DNA from: Ettlia oleoabundans
Lineage: Eukaryota > Chlorophyta > Chlorophyceae > Chlamydomonadales
Direction of reading: 5' to 3'
DNA: 55,491 nt
Assembly: GCA_019693395.1 (NCBI GenBank)
Contig: JAAMXP010000290.1
Location: forward strand, 1-55,491
Shown: piece after piece, positions 32,801 through 44,534 of the stretch
Layout of the letters: the number at the start of each line of letters is the position of its first letter
How positions within the stretch are numbered: the stretch's first letter is position 1
The notes under the pieces: generated by a model
Told to the model about the DNA's origin: nothing
Seen by the model: the letters and a program-made list of their open reading frames with translations, nothing else
The model's database searches: none
Translations under genes and position numbers: made by a program

Positions 32801-35800
32801 TGCGCACCGCACAGCCCAGGCGCCACCTGTTCTGTGTGCAGCGAAGCCAAGGAGCTGTGCCCCTGTCTGCTGGTGGTGCCTTACATGTTTGAAGAGTATG
32901 CGGCGGTTAGTGAGAAGGTGGGTACGTGCTATGTTGCCAGGGCGCTGACACTATTTGGAGAACCAAACACCGAGAGGTTTTGCAGCTTGCGCGGCATGGT
33001 GTTGGACAGGTATGTTCTAATGGCAACAAAGACTTGCAACGCTGCTGCGGCCGTCTTTGTGGGGGCTTGTCCTGCAGGTGTACCGCATCCTTCTGCGCTG
33101 TACCGCATGTATTCAGCCGCTCAGCTGTGATGAAGCGTACCTGGACATCACAGGCAAGCCAAAGGAGTGGGGGTGAAACTCATGACTGCCCCATCAAAAA
33201 TGGCAGATCTATTGTTGCTGGCTTTTGTCTCCCAACATGAGAGTTCATGTTTTGAGCTGCACGGCTGCAGGCCTTGGCGACCCTCTCCAGATCGCAGGGG
33301 GGATGCGGGCTGAGATTGAGGCAACCACGGGGTGCACAGGTGATGCACACACGTCCATGCATGCCATGCGTACTCGCTACAGAAGTCGCTGAACCTCCAC
33401 CTGGGTGGTTGAAGCTGTCAGCGCGCGACTGTCCAGCTGTTGTCTGCAAATTTCGCCCTGCTTGAATGCAGCCAGTGCTGGCATTGGGCCCAACCTTCTG
33501 CTGGCCCGCATTGCTACCGAAAGCGCAAAGCCCAATGGCCAAAGGATGGTGACGCAGCAGGAGGCTCTGCAGTTCTTGCAGGCAGGTGGCAGCTAAATCT
33601 TCGGACGAATCTGCTCGTACTGCTGCTATCTGGAGCTGTTACTGCTGCGGAAAATGTGGCACATGTGATTGGTAGCCCCTTGCTCAGTCACGTCAATGCT
33701 GGTAAGCTCGATGAGGCAGTTGTCCTGAGGAGAAAACATAAATATGAACCTGTTATGCCTGCAGGGGCTGAAAGTGAGCAGGCTTCCGGGAGTGGGTTGG
33801 GCCACCCAGAAGCGGCTGGCTGAGCAAGGCATCCACACTGTGGCCGATGTGCAGGTGCGCTGCCCACTTTCACAGCGGATTGTAGCCAGCCGCTGTTCGT
33901 TTGCACAGCAATTCTTGCATTCATTCGTCTGTTGCTTGCATGAAATACAATGCGGTTGGCAGTAACCCTGTGCGCAGCTTGGTTCCATTGTTTGCCTTTC
34001 TGCAGGCTCGCTCCAAGCAGTTCCTGCAGGCCCAGCTGGGCGAGAAACAGGGGGCCATGCTCTGGGATTTCGCACATGGCAAGGACAGAAGGCAAGCTCT
34101 TGCTGAACCTTGCGCAAGTATGTTAGCCTTCCTTACGTGGTTTTTTTTCATAGCATGCACCTCAAGAGCGTTAATGACGGCTCCCCTCTGCAGGCAAGTG
34201 GAGCCACCACGGGCGCGCAAGTCTGTTGGTGCGGAGGTGAACTGGGGGGTGCGCTTCCAAAGCGTGGAGGAGTCACGAGAGTTCCTGCAGAAATTGGGTG
34301 AGCTATTAGCTGTGTAGGGTGACTGGCTTTGCCATCTTTGTAAGTTTTTGGTTTTTGTAAGGTTTTTGAGTGTTTGTGTCCAATCACGTTTATACTGCTG
34401 CTGACTGTATGGTGTGGCGATCGAGTCCTGTGTGTCAACATTGGGCATTGAAACAATTTACCACATTGTGGTGGTTACCACGGTGCTTTGCAGCGGTGGA
34501 GGTGCAGGATCGCATGAGGCAGGCGCGGGTGAAGGGCCGCACCTTCACTTTAAAACTCATGCGCCGCAAGCAGGTGTGCAAACTGCTAACAAGTTTTCAC
34601 GCAGGTTATAGGAGGTATGACTACCGCGTTGTCTTGTTTGTAAACACAACTCATCAATGAATTGTTTGGTATTTGAGTCTGCTTTGTTATGCCTCGGGCC
34701 TGGCTCTGCAGAATGCCTTGGAACCACGCAAACACATGGGCCACGGCGAGTGCGACAACCTCTCACGCTCTGGTAGGCTTGCATGTTCGGCTCGTGAGCA
34801 ATTTTTCTGATGTGTAGCTTGCGCTACGGCCCGCAGTGCAGACCACCCCATGCATCATTACGCTGACATTTTGATTGCACTGCGCATGTCTCTGACGCCC
34901 CCCCCGCGGCTTGCGTGCACATCTTTGAGTGCATGCAGTCACTTTGGCTCGCTTTACAGACAGCAGCAGGGATATCTTCAGCTCTTGCTGGGATTTGCTG
35001 TGCACGCTGAAGGTCCCTTTCGCCGACATCCGCGGCATGGGCATCACGGTGTGTGCTGTCACCCGGGTGTTTACCGCTTGAACCTAAACACTAATGAACC
35101 CTTATCCCAGATACCTATTACCATTTGGTGGTTTGCAAGCTGTCACGCCTTGTGGCTATTGCTGCTCTGCTGACTGGTGCACCCTGTTTTGAAACGCAGG
35201 CCTCACGTCTGAACACTGACCCAGCCTCTGCCTCGGCTCGCCCGGGATCTGCACCGCCTGCCAAACTGGCCGCGCCGCCTGCTAGCGGGCGCGACCCTTT
35301 TGCCGCTTTTCGTAAGCCACAGCACGCACAGCAGCCCCCGCTGCCCTTGCCGCAGCAATCTGTTCTCCCGCAGCAGGATGGCCCCGAACCACAGCCATCC
35401 CACCAGCGGCCGCCACCAGCGATGGAGCAGGAGCAACAACAGGAGGAGCAGCAGGATGGCCTTGAGCATCAGCAAGCGTCCCAGCAGCAGCAGCAGCAGC
35501 TGCAGCAGTTGCAACAGCTCCCAGGCTTGCAAAAAGAGCAGTGTTTGCACCGGGAGCAGCCACTGCTGGGTCGCGAACTCCAGCAGGCCCAGGATAAGCA
35601 GCAACAGCCGGTAGGGCAGCCAGCCATTGGGCAAGAGCAGCGGCAGCAGCAGCAGATAATAGGCGAACAGGGACAAGTGGCACAGCAGGCGGTTGCTTCA
35701 AGCCCACTGCGGGACGACATTCATGAGCAGGAGGACGTTCAGCAGCAGCAGCAGCTCAGTCAGCAGCGTGACGAACCAGAAAACCACAAGGTGCCCCACC

Positions 35801-38286
35801 AGGCTGGCAGGGCAGGCTCGCCTCTCAGTGCAAAGAGGAGCCCAAAACCTGCCAGGCAGGCGGCGTTGGAGCTGCTAGTGCAGCGCCGGGCATCCTCTTC
35901 AAGAGAGGGCCCAGTTGTGGAGTCACCACAGCGTGCCAAGGAGCGTCAACGGCTGGTGCAGCAGTGGCAGGGCGTGTCGCTATCGCAGGTGAGGCAGCGG
36001 CAGCAGTATCTTTCTAGATTCTAGGAACAAAGATGCAGTTATGCTGTTTATTGTGCAAGATAAACCAGGCAGCAATGCCAACAAATTGTCGGGTCAGTTT
36101 GATTACAAGATGACCATTGCAGCAAATGCCAGTCCAGTTGCCAGTTATCCCTCATGATGCAGATGGACGCTTCCGCACTGGCAGCCCTGCCCTGGTCAGT
36201 GCAGAAAGAGCTGGTGGCGGCGGTGTCGACAGGAAGACTGGGCCATTACCTGGATCACCAAGAGCACCATGGGAAGCAGCAGCTGCCGCCGCAGCATGCT
36301 GGTCAGTCACTAGCAGGCAGCTTTGACGTGGCGGCAGCAGCTTCGGAGCCCACTGATGCGCCAAGGCCACAACAGACGGGTCCTGGTGCCGCCGTACAAT
36401 GCCTAGAGTCGCCGCAGATAGTCCCTGCTGCAAAGCAGTTGCCAGCGCAACAGGCAGATGGGGCGGCACGGCCACAGATTTCCAGCAGTAAAGAGGATGG
36501 GTGGCATTCGGACTCCCAGCCTGAGGTCGAAGATACGCTCGATGGAAGCGGTGGACGTGTGACTGCGGCTGATTCAAGCCCAGCTCTGCATCAGGCTGCT
36601 CCTCAGCACAAGCAGGTGCAGCAGACTACTGGCGCCGAACAAGCCTTGGGCCGTTTGCTCGATGCTAATGCTGACGCCTCAGGTAGCGGCGCAGGAGGTG
36701 CTGCTACAACAAGCAGTGATGTTGGCATGTCCGGTGTGGTACCGCTGCCGGCTCTTTCTCAGGTGGACCGCTCGGTCCTGGAGGCGCTGCCCCTGCAGCT
36801 GCGTCGGGAGCTGGAGCGCGCCTATGGTGAGCCACAGGAAGGATCGAGTGGGTGATTTGTTGTCTGCCGGTTCGTAAGCTGCATGCTTGATATCCAAGAG
36901 GTTGTTCGCTTCCTAAAATATTCAATGTGTTGCTGCAATTCAGGCCACCACAGATGTACATGTGCGACGAGTTCCCGCTGTATTAACCGCCCTTCCGCAG
37001 GCATTGGCCGACCCACCAAGCGCCCTCTGCCGGGTGGTTCCACCTCCCGTCGTGCCGGCAGGGGCGGCACCGCACCGGCAGCGGCTGGTGCTGGCGCAAG
37101 CTCCCTGCTGCGCCATGTCAGTAAGCGCCAGCGCCTCGACTCCTTTGTGGCCACCCCCCCGCCTATGGGCGTCACGGGCAGCGGGCGAGCTCTGGCTGCG
37201 GCAGTGTCGGCCTGCCATGAGCAGCATATGTCTCTGTCCCAGGTGGATCCCTCTGTGCTAGCTGAGCTGCCCTCTGAGCTGCAGCAGGAGGTGGTGCAGC
37301 AACTGCAGCAGGGCAGCCATGGGCAGCGTGCTCAGCAGCAGCGCTCGCGCCTGGGGCAGCAGCACAATGAAGAGCAAGCGTGGAAGCAGCGATGGGAGGA
37401 GGAGCGGACGCAGCGGCGGGCTGACGTGGCCTACTTTGCAGCCGTGGATGTAGCTAATGTGCTGGCTTCTCAGGAGGACAGGAACGAGTTGGAGAAACAT
37501 GTAGCGTTTGCAGATTTCGATGCACCGCAAGCGGCGGTGCAGCAGTTCCTTCATGCAGAACATGCAGTAGGAGCAGAGCTTGGACCCAGCCTTGGCAGCA
37601 GCTTCGCAGATGCTCTGGCAGGCTGCCTGCAGCAACTGGAGCAGCAGTTGACCAGCCGCAAACCCAGCTCGCCACTGCTGCCCCAGCGCGCTGGCTGCCC
37701 AAAAGGACAAGATGCAAGTGATGGGGATGGTAATAGCGCACCCACCCCCAGCAGTCGCGACCCTGTTGAACACGATTCAGATGGCAGAGGCAACATGGGT
37801 GCAAAACTGCCTTCCACACAGCCAGGAACTGTGGGCGAGCCACAGCTGGAGGATGCGGGCCGTTCTGAACTGGCTGCCGGGGCTGACCATGAGCAGTGCT
37901 CTGTTGATGCTCGCCCGCAGCCACAAGGGGGCCAGCAAAACCAACCACCAGTGCAGCAGTTGGGACAGCGTGGGGAGCCTGCTGTGGGCGACCCGCATTT
38001 GAGCGGGGACATTGATGGGCTCGCCTCTCAAGCCCTGAATGCAGAAGCACAGCAAGGATTGCAGGCTCTCAGCTGCAGTCTGCAGAATGCAGTGGCAACC
38101 CTCCTTTCAGCCCATGACCTGGAGCAGCTGCGCCTGTTGCTGCGGGCTGTGCAGCGTCTGGGGCAGCAGTATGCATGGTTTGCCTCCGGCATTGGCAGCG
38201 AGTTTTTGGAGGCTGCACAAGAGCGTGTGCAGAAGGTGTACGGCTGGCGGCTACGTCTAGCAGGGATGGAACTAGACAGGGGGTGA
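29804..38286 (+). CDS. REV1: REV1 translesion DNA polymerase (deoxycytidyl transferase), enlarged
   Basis: Twenty-three exons: 29804-29938, 30031-30135, 30233-30296, 30399-30526, 30654-30722, 30879-31567, 31796-31872, 32074-32186, 32360-32419, 32613-32710, 32842-32917, 33078-33153, 33271-33339, 33472-33581, 33765-33854, 34006-34091, 34194-34297, 34494-34573, 34712-34772, 34939-35048, 35200-35988, 36163-36826, 37001-38286; 1,712 aa (human 1,251). A BRCT domain (about 60-150) has GVSIHVNGFT and VVRPEWIVDSISAGHVLP. SRLHYIG holds R418, the expected protein-template arginine that pairs with dCTP. Y-family catalytic motifs are HLDMDCFFAAV and SCDEAYLDITG. After the little-finger domain comes a Gln-rich linker, three UBM ubiquitin-binding motifs (about 1055, 1260, 1362), and a C-terminal REV1 domain (last 85 residues) that recruits other polymerases in known homologues. 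Three introns start with GC (after 33153, 33581, 34091). Confidence 0.95.
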
Positions 38287-38607
38287 TGGCCGGATAGCAG
38301 CTTGCCGTCCTGCGGGCGGCATGCAAAGCTGCCTGAGCCAAGCAGTCAACTGCTGTCCAATTTCCGGTTTGTGTTTCGTAGGAGAATGACATCATCATGC
38401 AACACCAATGACTTGCTAAGGGACTGCTGTCAGGGGCTATTGGCAGAGTGTGAGGAGTGAGGTCCAGCACGGCATGCATTGGCAGTGAAAATAAGCAGTA
38501 CAGATATACATGTCAGGGCCGACGCGTTTCAAGGGAGGTGGCCGCTAACCAGCAATATCAACAACTGCGGTTGGTGCACTTGTCAACTCCAGATTGCACG
38601 CGGATCA
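38287..38607. other. Tandem spacer REV1 to PhoD-like gene
   Basis: 321 bp hold the REV1 3' untranslated region and the promoter of the next gene. Nothing else is recognisable. Confidence 0.55.
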
Positions 38608-41600
38608 ATGGGTGGCGGTGCAGTTGCCGTTCACCCGAAGGGGCCTTCACCGTTGGTAAGGATGTAACGCGTAGGATTAGCGGCCAGCGACCGGTAGCTT
38701 CGGCCTGCGGCGGGCGGCGGAACGTGAATGGCAACCGCAGGGTTGGCGGCGGCGGCTCCCGCCCCTGCTGCCAGCTCCTTGCACGGCTGCTTTAACTAAC
38801 GCTCTAGCCCAACCACCTCATGTTTCCAACTTGTCACCGCCGTCTCCTCCAAACCTGCAGAGCCCCGACTTTCCCGACACAGTAGGACCTTTCCTGCGCT
38901 TCCAGGGCGGTACTGGACCTGGAGATGACAGCTGGGCTGGCTCAGTCCTGTTCCTGACGCGCACTACAGGCGCCACCAGCAACGGCGCCAATGTTGCAGA
39001 ACATGGCCCGCAGCAACCCAGCCTCATGTTAACAGACACCTATGCTGGTGGGAAGGAGGACAGCACCCAGACATGCCAGCTAATACCTGCCAAGTTGGCG
39101 AGCATCCTTGGCTGGTCGTTTTGGAGGTGGGACTTGGGGCCAATGGAGTATGGGCCTATGGACTATGGCCAATGGACCATGGGAACCCAACATATGTCAC
39201 TAGCATTCAGCTCCACCTGTAGATTCGTTCATTAACCAACAGTTACAGCCATGATCTGCAGGTTTGACATTGCGCTGCAGCTAGCGCCATGGCAGCGATC
39301 TGTGGAGTATAGCATCACCGCAGGTGGATAGTGCGGGCTGGGTGCTTTTAGTCTGTCTTTTCTGACAGCGTATGGCTCCTGTCCTGCTGTGTTTTCGTCC
39401 TGGACGCGCCCCTTTTTATGCGTATACTATTTCTTAAAGTCTATTGTTTTCCTCCAACCACAGGGCTATATTACTCTTTTGTTGCAGGCAGCACAACCAC
39501 ACCGACCTACGCGTTCTGGCTACCAGCTGAGGGCCAACCTATGCACTGGTGCGTGTCAGACTTCAACCATCTGTTTTGCAGACACTGTGTTTGCTTGTGA
39601 AAGGCTGCCGTCGCTTGATTACTGATCGCTGCTGTTTGCGTTGGTCCTTATGCAGGGGCTACACCTCGTGCAATGGCTTTTCAGGTGCACCTGTCTCTGC
39701 GTTTCAGTCTGCCTGCCCCAGCTTTTCGCTTTTCCTCTCTCCTTTCCCAAGTGCACTTGCGTTGATTGGGATATGCAGTAAGTAAACGACCAGGTATGTG
39801 TCCGACCATGTACATGTATCGGTCGTAAGCTGCAGGCAGCATCCCCATGGATGCCCCGGAGCGGCAAGATCCCACCTACCTTTGGAAGGACCTGCTGCAG
39901 CTGCACAGCGCCTTCCCCTTGCACTGCCTGGTGGGCGGAGGTGCGTCCTCGCTGACATTACTGCTGTGACACATGCAACGCTCCCACACTCACCCCAGGC
40001 ACGGAGCTCACTTTTGTTGGCATGCGTGAATGGGATGCCCAGATGACAGCAGGAATCCTTAGCAGGACATGATGGCTTCCTGCACGTGGCCCCTGACTTG
40101 TGCGCAGGTGACCAGCTCTACAACGACCCAGTGTGGGCGGAGCCAGCTTTGAAGGCCTGGGGGGATATCAAGGAGCAGTGAGTAGCGCGTTTGCCTGCTG
40201 TGCTGTCGTTGATGACTGCGTTATGAGGGAATTTTACATGAACACGTCACGTTTACTCTGGAATGTCCTGCCTTTGCTGCATAGATGAATGTGAGGGTGT
40301 GCTACTGCTGCTTCCCCAGCATGCGCTTTGCCTCCTGAGTGCAGTGGAGTCAAGGTGGCTGCTGAGTGGACGGCAGACATGGAGGCGCAGGCAGTTGCGT
40401 TCTATCTGGCCAACTACATCAACTCTTTCACAATGAAAGACGTGTGTGATGCATACGCACAAATACCGCAGGTAGGGAAGGGGGCTGGGTTGATGGAACA
40501 ACTGAGCCACAGGCTAGCATGGCAGTCTGGTTCCCTGATCTATTGGTGCACAGGAAGCCGCCACCCATTAGTGATGGCTGCACGTCTGGGACCAAGAGGC
40601 ATATATGGCAGCAAGCCAGCGTCACAGAGCTTGGGGCAGCTCTGTCGCCACGCAGACGCCGCCATTAACACAGCTTCAGTGCTGCGTGCACCATGCAGGT
40701 CATGATGTGGGACGGTAAGTTTACTTCATACTGATCGGGGCTCTCTGTCCATGCTGCCATTGCATCGGTTTGCTATGCCTGAACAGACTTTTTTGGGCAA
40801 ACCCTTCCGTTGATCATACCCTTAAATAAATACTGCCCCTTTGTGCAGATCACGATGTGTGGGATGGTTATGGAAGTTATGATGTGAACATACAACAATG
40901 CAATGTCTTCAAGGTGAGCCAAAAATGCTGAGACCCGCCTGCTGACAAATTTTGCCAGCTGGACATGGCCCTGCTGCGTTCTTGGTTCTAACTTTGGCAG
41001 CTTGACAGCAAAGCGGCTGCAACATCGTTTGATTGTATAACTACCTCACCATCGAGTTTGAGCATTCCACGCACCCACATTGTTGCGATAGTAGCTGCCT
41101 GACAGGCATAAACGCACAAGCAGGTGACCTGCATTGCGTGCTTGTGCATCATCTGCCGTGCAGGGCTTGTTTGCCGTAGCACGCAAGTTCTACCTCCTGT
41201 TTCAACAGCATACCACTGACGAATTCAACAAGATGAAGCAGGAGTTCCTGACCAACGATGGCTCGTGAGTGACAGGGGGCCAGCGATGCATGCGTCCTCC
41301 ACTGCTCCTGCTTTTGCGAAAGCCGCAGTTAATTGCGCTGCTGGGAGGTTGATTGCTCTTGTCGAGTCCAGCGCCCTGTTATTTTATGACAGTCTCATCT
41401 TCTGCTCATTGCTTTAATGCTGTGCCTCCCCTGTTTTTGGCTGCAGAGAATTCCATTACGTCAAGTACATGGGCCCCCAGGTGGTGCTGATGGGGGTGGA
41501 TATGCGCAGCCAGCGCTTAAAGAGTCGCATTTTGCCCCAGGTGGGCCCTGCGGCCAATGACTTTGCTAGCGAGTGACCGACATGTATAGGGGAGGCGGGC

Positions 41601-43999
41601 AGTGTCATAGGCAGGCGGGCAGGCAAGCTAGCCGGCAGGCTGGAGGTGCTTCTGTGTCCGTCACCACCTGCGAACTCGCCATGAGCTGCCCACTTCCGTG
41701 CACCCTCATTGACATCAATGGGCACTGTTACTTTGTTTGTCGAGGGATATGCGCAGGAAATGCCGGCATTTATTCTGAACCAGTCCCTAGCTGCTTGATG
41801 CACTGCGCAGGCCACTTATGACCTGCTGAAACGCACCGTGGATGGCCTGCCCTCTGGGCCACAGCACTTGGTGATGCTCTCCGGCATTCCTGTCGTCTTT
41901 CCCAAGGCATGTGACAAAGTTGGGACACCCTGCAGCAGCCAGCACGGGGTCCTAGTTCGGCGTATCTGCCCACTGTGCAGGCTACCATTCAAATCTGCTG
42001 CTCCCTATGCCGCAGATGCCTGCCGCCGAATCGATTCTGGGCTGCATCAGCAGTCTGACCCGCAACGTCAAATCCATTCGGAATATGGCGCGCTCAACAG
42101 GCAAGTGTGGCTCAGTCAAACAGCCCACCATGAGCTCAAGCCTCCAGCCCGCCACGCCACCCAACCCTCACCACTCCACTCCACTCCTCGCCGAGTCAAC
42201 AAACTTGCAGTGCTTGTGTATGCTGGCAATAATAATTGTTGTGATGCACGTCTTCAAATGTGCTCCCTGAACCTTGCGCGCAGGCTTGTTGGATAGCTTT
42301 GACCAGCCCGAAATCCTGGATGACTTGGTGGATGGCTGGGTGGCGGATGTGCACACAGGCAAGCCCTATATGCAACTGCTAGCTTAAGCGAGGCTAGCGC
42401 TGCTGCTCTGGCACCATGCAGTATTGCGGGCTGCTCTATGCCTAATCCAACCATGGGTGTACCACTGTGCTCTCCGTCAACACCACTATAATATCACGCC
42501 ATGATGCAGAGGAGCGGCTGCAGTTCATCCATCTGTTGCAACATTTTGCCACCAGCAAGAACTTGCGTGTCAGCATCCTGTCTGGTGAGGAATATGCACT
42601 GTCTACTGCTCAGTGCAGCAATGGAGACTGGCATTTCCCTGTTCCCGGAATGTTTTGCTCCAGCAAAGTTTGCGATCTTGGCTGAATAACGCACCTTGGC
42701 CTTGCTTCACAGGGGACGCGCATGTGGGCGGTGTGGGGCGCCTGTACAGCCATCCCAAGCACGAGAAGATATGGTGGGTTCGCTTCGTCCGGCCCAATCG
42801 ACATGGCACCGTGCAGCTTGCATTTGTCCCGCTTCTGTCGAACTTGTTTTTGTTGCTTATTTTATGGTGCATGTCGTGCTCCCAAAAGATGCGGTTTGGA
42901 CGGGCAGCGTGCTTGCAGGGACTCCCTGACACATTGCTGGCACCTACAAGCGGCAGCCTTGTCACAAACAACCAGCAGCTCCACACGGCATCGTTGGTGC
43001 CTTCAGCAGCCCATGGCCCCAAGTCTCAGCTTCAATGTTTTCCTGCAGGGAAGATCCGTTGTACATGCCCCAGATCGTGTCCAGTGCCATGATGAACGCC
43101 CCACCCCCACAGGGCGTCGTCAGGATGCTGATGAAAACCAACTTTTCATGTGAGCAGGAGATGACGTTGTCTGCAGATTGACAGTAGCGGTAGTTGATTG
43201 TGGGCACTTGTCCAACAGTTGGTCAGACCGTTACACAGTTGCTTCATGTGGCCATTGGCCATATCTGATTTTATTTGGGTCTCATTACTTGCACTCGCCA
43301 TCCTCATGAGCACCGCCAAATGCTGACTTGCTCCATGCTGTCTCTGTCGCACCCCGCAGCAAAGGTTGACAAAAGGACTCGGGAGAAGATGGTGCGGGCC
43401 TTCTACCCGCATCACCCACGCACGGACAAGCTCATTTCCCAGCGCAACTGGTGCGTCAGTATTACCTGCCTTACCGTGCCTCAATCATAGTGGGGAGCTC
43501 CGTAGCTGCTGGCTCTTGGGCAGTGGCCAGGGTCGCGTATATCGTGGAACACGAATGTGGGTGGCCGCCACTGCAGGTGTGACATCACCTTGGTGGCGCC
43601 GCCCTTTGCGCCCCCCATGGTGCCCTCAAACCCCGACTTTGGCGGCCTTCGCTTCGTGCTGCGTGTGGAGGACGCTAAGAATAGGCAAGTACCATGATGT
43701 TTTGGGTCGTGGCGCTGGCAGCAGTGAGCTCCTGACGGCACGTTCTGGCGCCCTTTGCGGAGTGACCCGTTGCAGGTGCCTCAAGCTTCCCAGGCCCTGC
43801 CGCATGCTTTGTTCTTGTTGGTTTGGTTCATGAAATGTCGTTTTGCTGGTGTTGCAGGGTGGGCCACGCGGAGGAGATGTACACTGTTGTGGCTCCCCGT
43901 CACCCCGCTGCTGCCAGAGGGCTGGTTGCTACTGGGCTGGGCAACACGAAGGCACTACAACCCACGCTGAGCCTGCCGCAGCAGAGCCGACAGCTGTAA
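38608..43999 (+). CDS. PhoD-like metallophosphatase-fold protein
   Basis: Twenty-one exons: 38608-38655, 38861-39126, 39262-39323, 39488-39548, 39656-39684, 39836-39940, 40108-40177, 40345-40471, 40699-40714, 40849-40913, 41164-41264, 41447-41540, 41811-41906, 42016-42100, 42284-42358, 42510-42584, 42713-42773, 43049-43149, 43360-43450, 43577-43684, 43858-43999; 625 aa. It matches the eukaryotic cytosolic PhoD-like group known from fungi and protists: GWSFWRFDI, YTSCNGFS, LHCLVGGGDQLYND (about 183-196), MMWDDHDVWDGYGS (about 258-271) and LSGDAHVGGVGRLYS (about 457-471). The Asp/His residues in these blocks are the expected metal ligands. No signal peptide is seen. The substrate is unknown for this group; a phosphodiesterase or phosphatase activity is inferred. 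Exon 9 has only 16 nt and exon 5 only 29 nt. Four introns start with GC (after 41906, 42100, 42358, 43684). The first exon is supported only by phase and splice fit. Confidence 0.87.
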
Positions 44000-44534
44000 C
44001 CCCAGATAATTGGGGGCCTGCTGCTAACTTCTCACCTGCCAGAAGTGTTGAACGCTGCTTCCATTAAGCAGCGTGCCGACAGCCAAAACAAAACCCATAA
44101 CCCACACTCCTGCGGGTGCTCAAATAACAGCAGCGGCGCGAATAGAACCTATCAACCTTTTACCTCAATGTAGATTCAACTTCAACCTGCTTTACTATTT
44201 AGGAGGCCCCTGCTTTGACAGTTCATGTGTTTTATAGGACCTTTTTACTGCCCCCTTCATGGAGGACCTTATACTTGCCTACATGTGGTCATATGTAGGC
44301 ATTAACCGGAGAAATGCTGGAAACTTATACGACCGTCAACAACCTGCGGCTGACCTTGGCTGTACCAGGGTTGACTTTTACAATACCCCACAGGCGTGGC
44401 TTCTATCGACTGCCGCCGCTGCTGTACCGCTGCGCTGCCCTGCCCAGAAAACCCTGAATGTAGGCAGGCTTTCTGGCCGTTCACACGCCAGCAAACGCGT
44501 GCAACGTGTCTCCAGTCGTCCCACAGCAGAGCTG
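44000..44534. other. Tandem spacer PhoD-like to aldehyde dehydrogenase
   Basis: 535 bp. The frame of the next gene is open upstream to an ATG at 44259, so part of this spacer could be coding. That extension lacks family resemblance, and I prefer the ATG at 44535. Otherwise nothing is recognisable. Confidence 0.5.

Noticed and set aside
33582..33585. GT donor four bases after the GC donor of REV1 exon 14
   Set aside because: Using gtggca adds four bases and breaks the frame before GLKVSRLPGVGW; only the GC donor keeps it.
33921..34448. 175-codon minus-strand ORF inside REV1
   Set aside because: Shadow of REV1 exons 16-17 and adjoining introns; no start context, domain or splice support.
40320..40344. 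Acceptor at 40318-40319 for PhoD-like exon 8
   Set aside because: Using it puts a stop codon six codons later; the acceptor at 40343-40344 keeps the frame and restores the family sequence.
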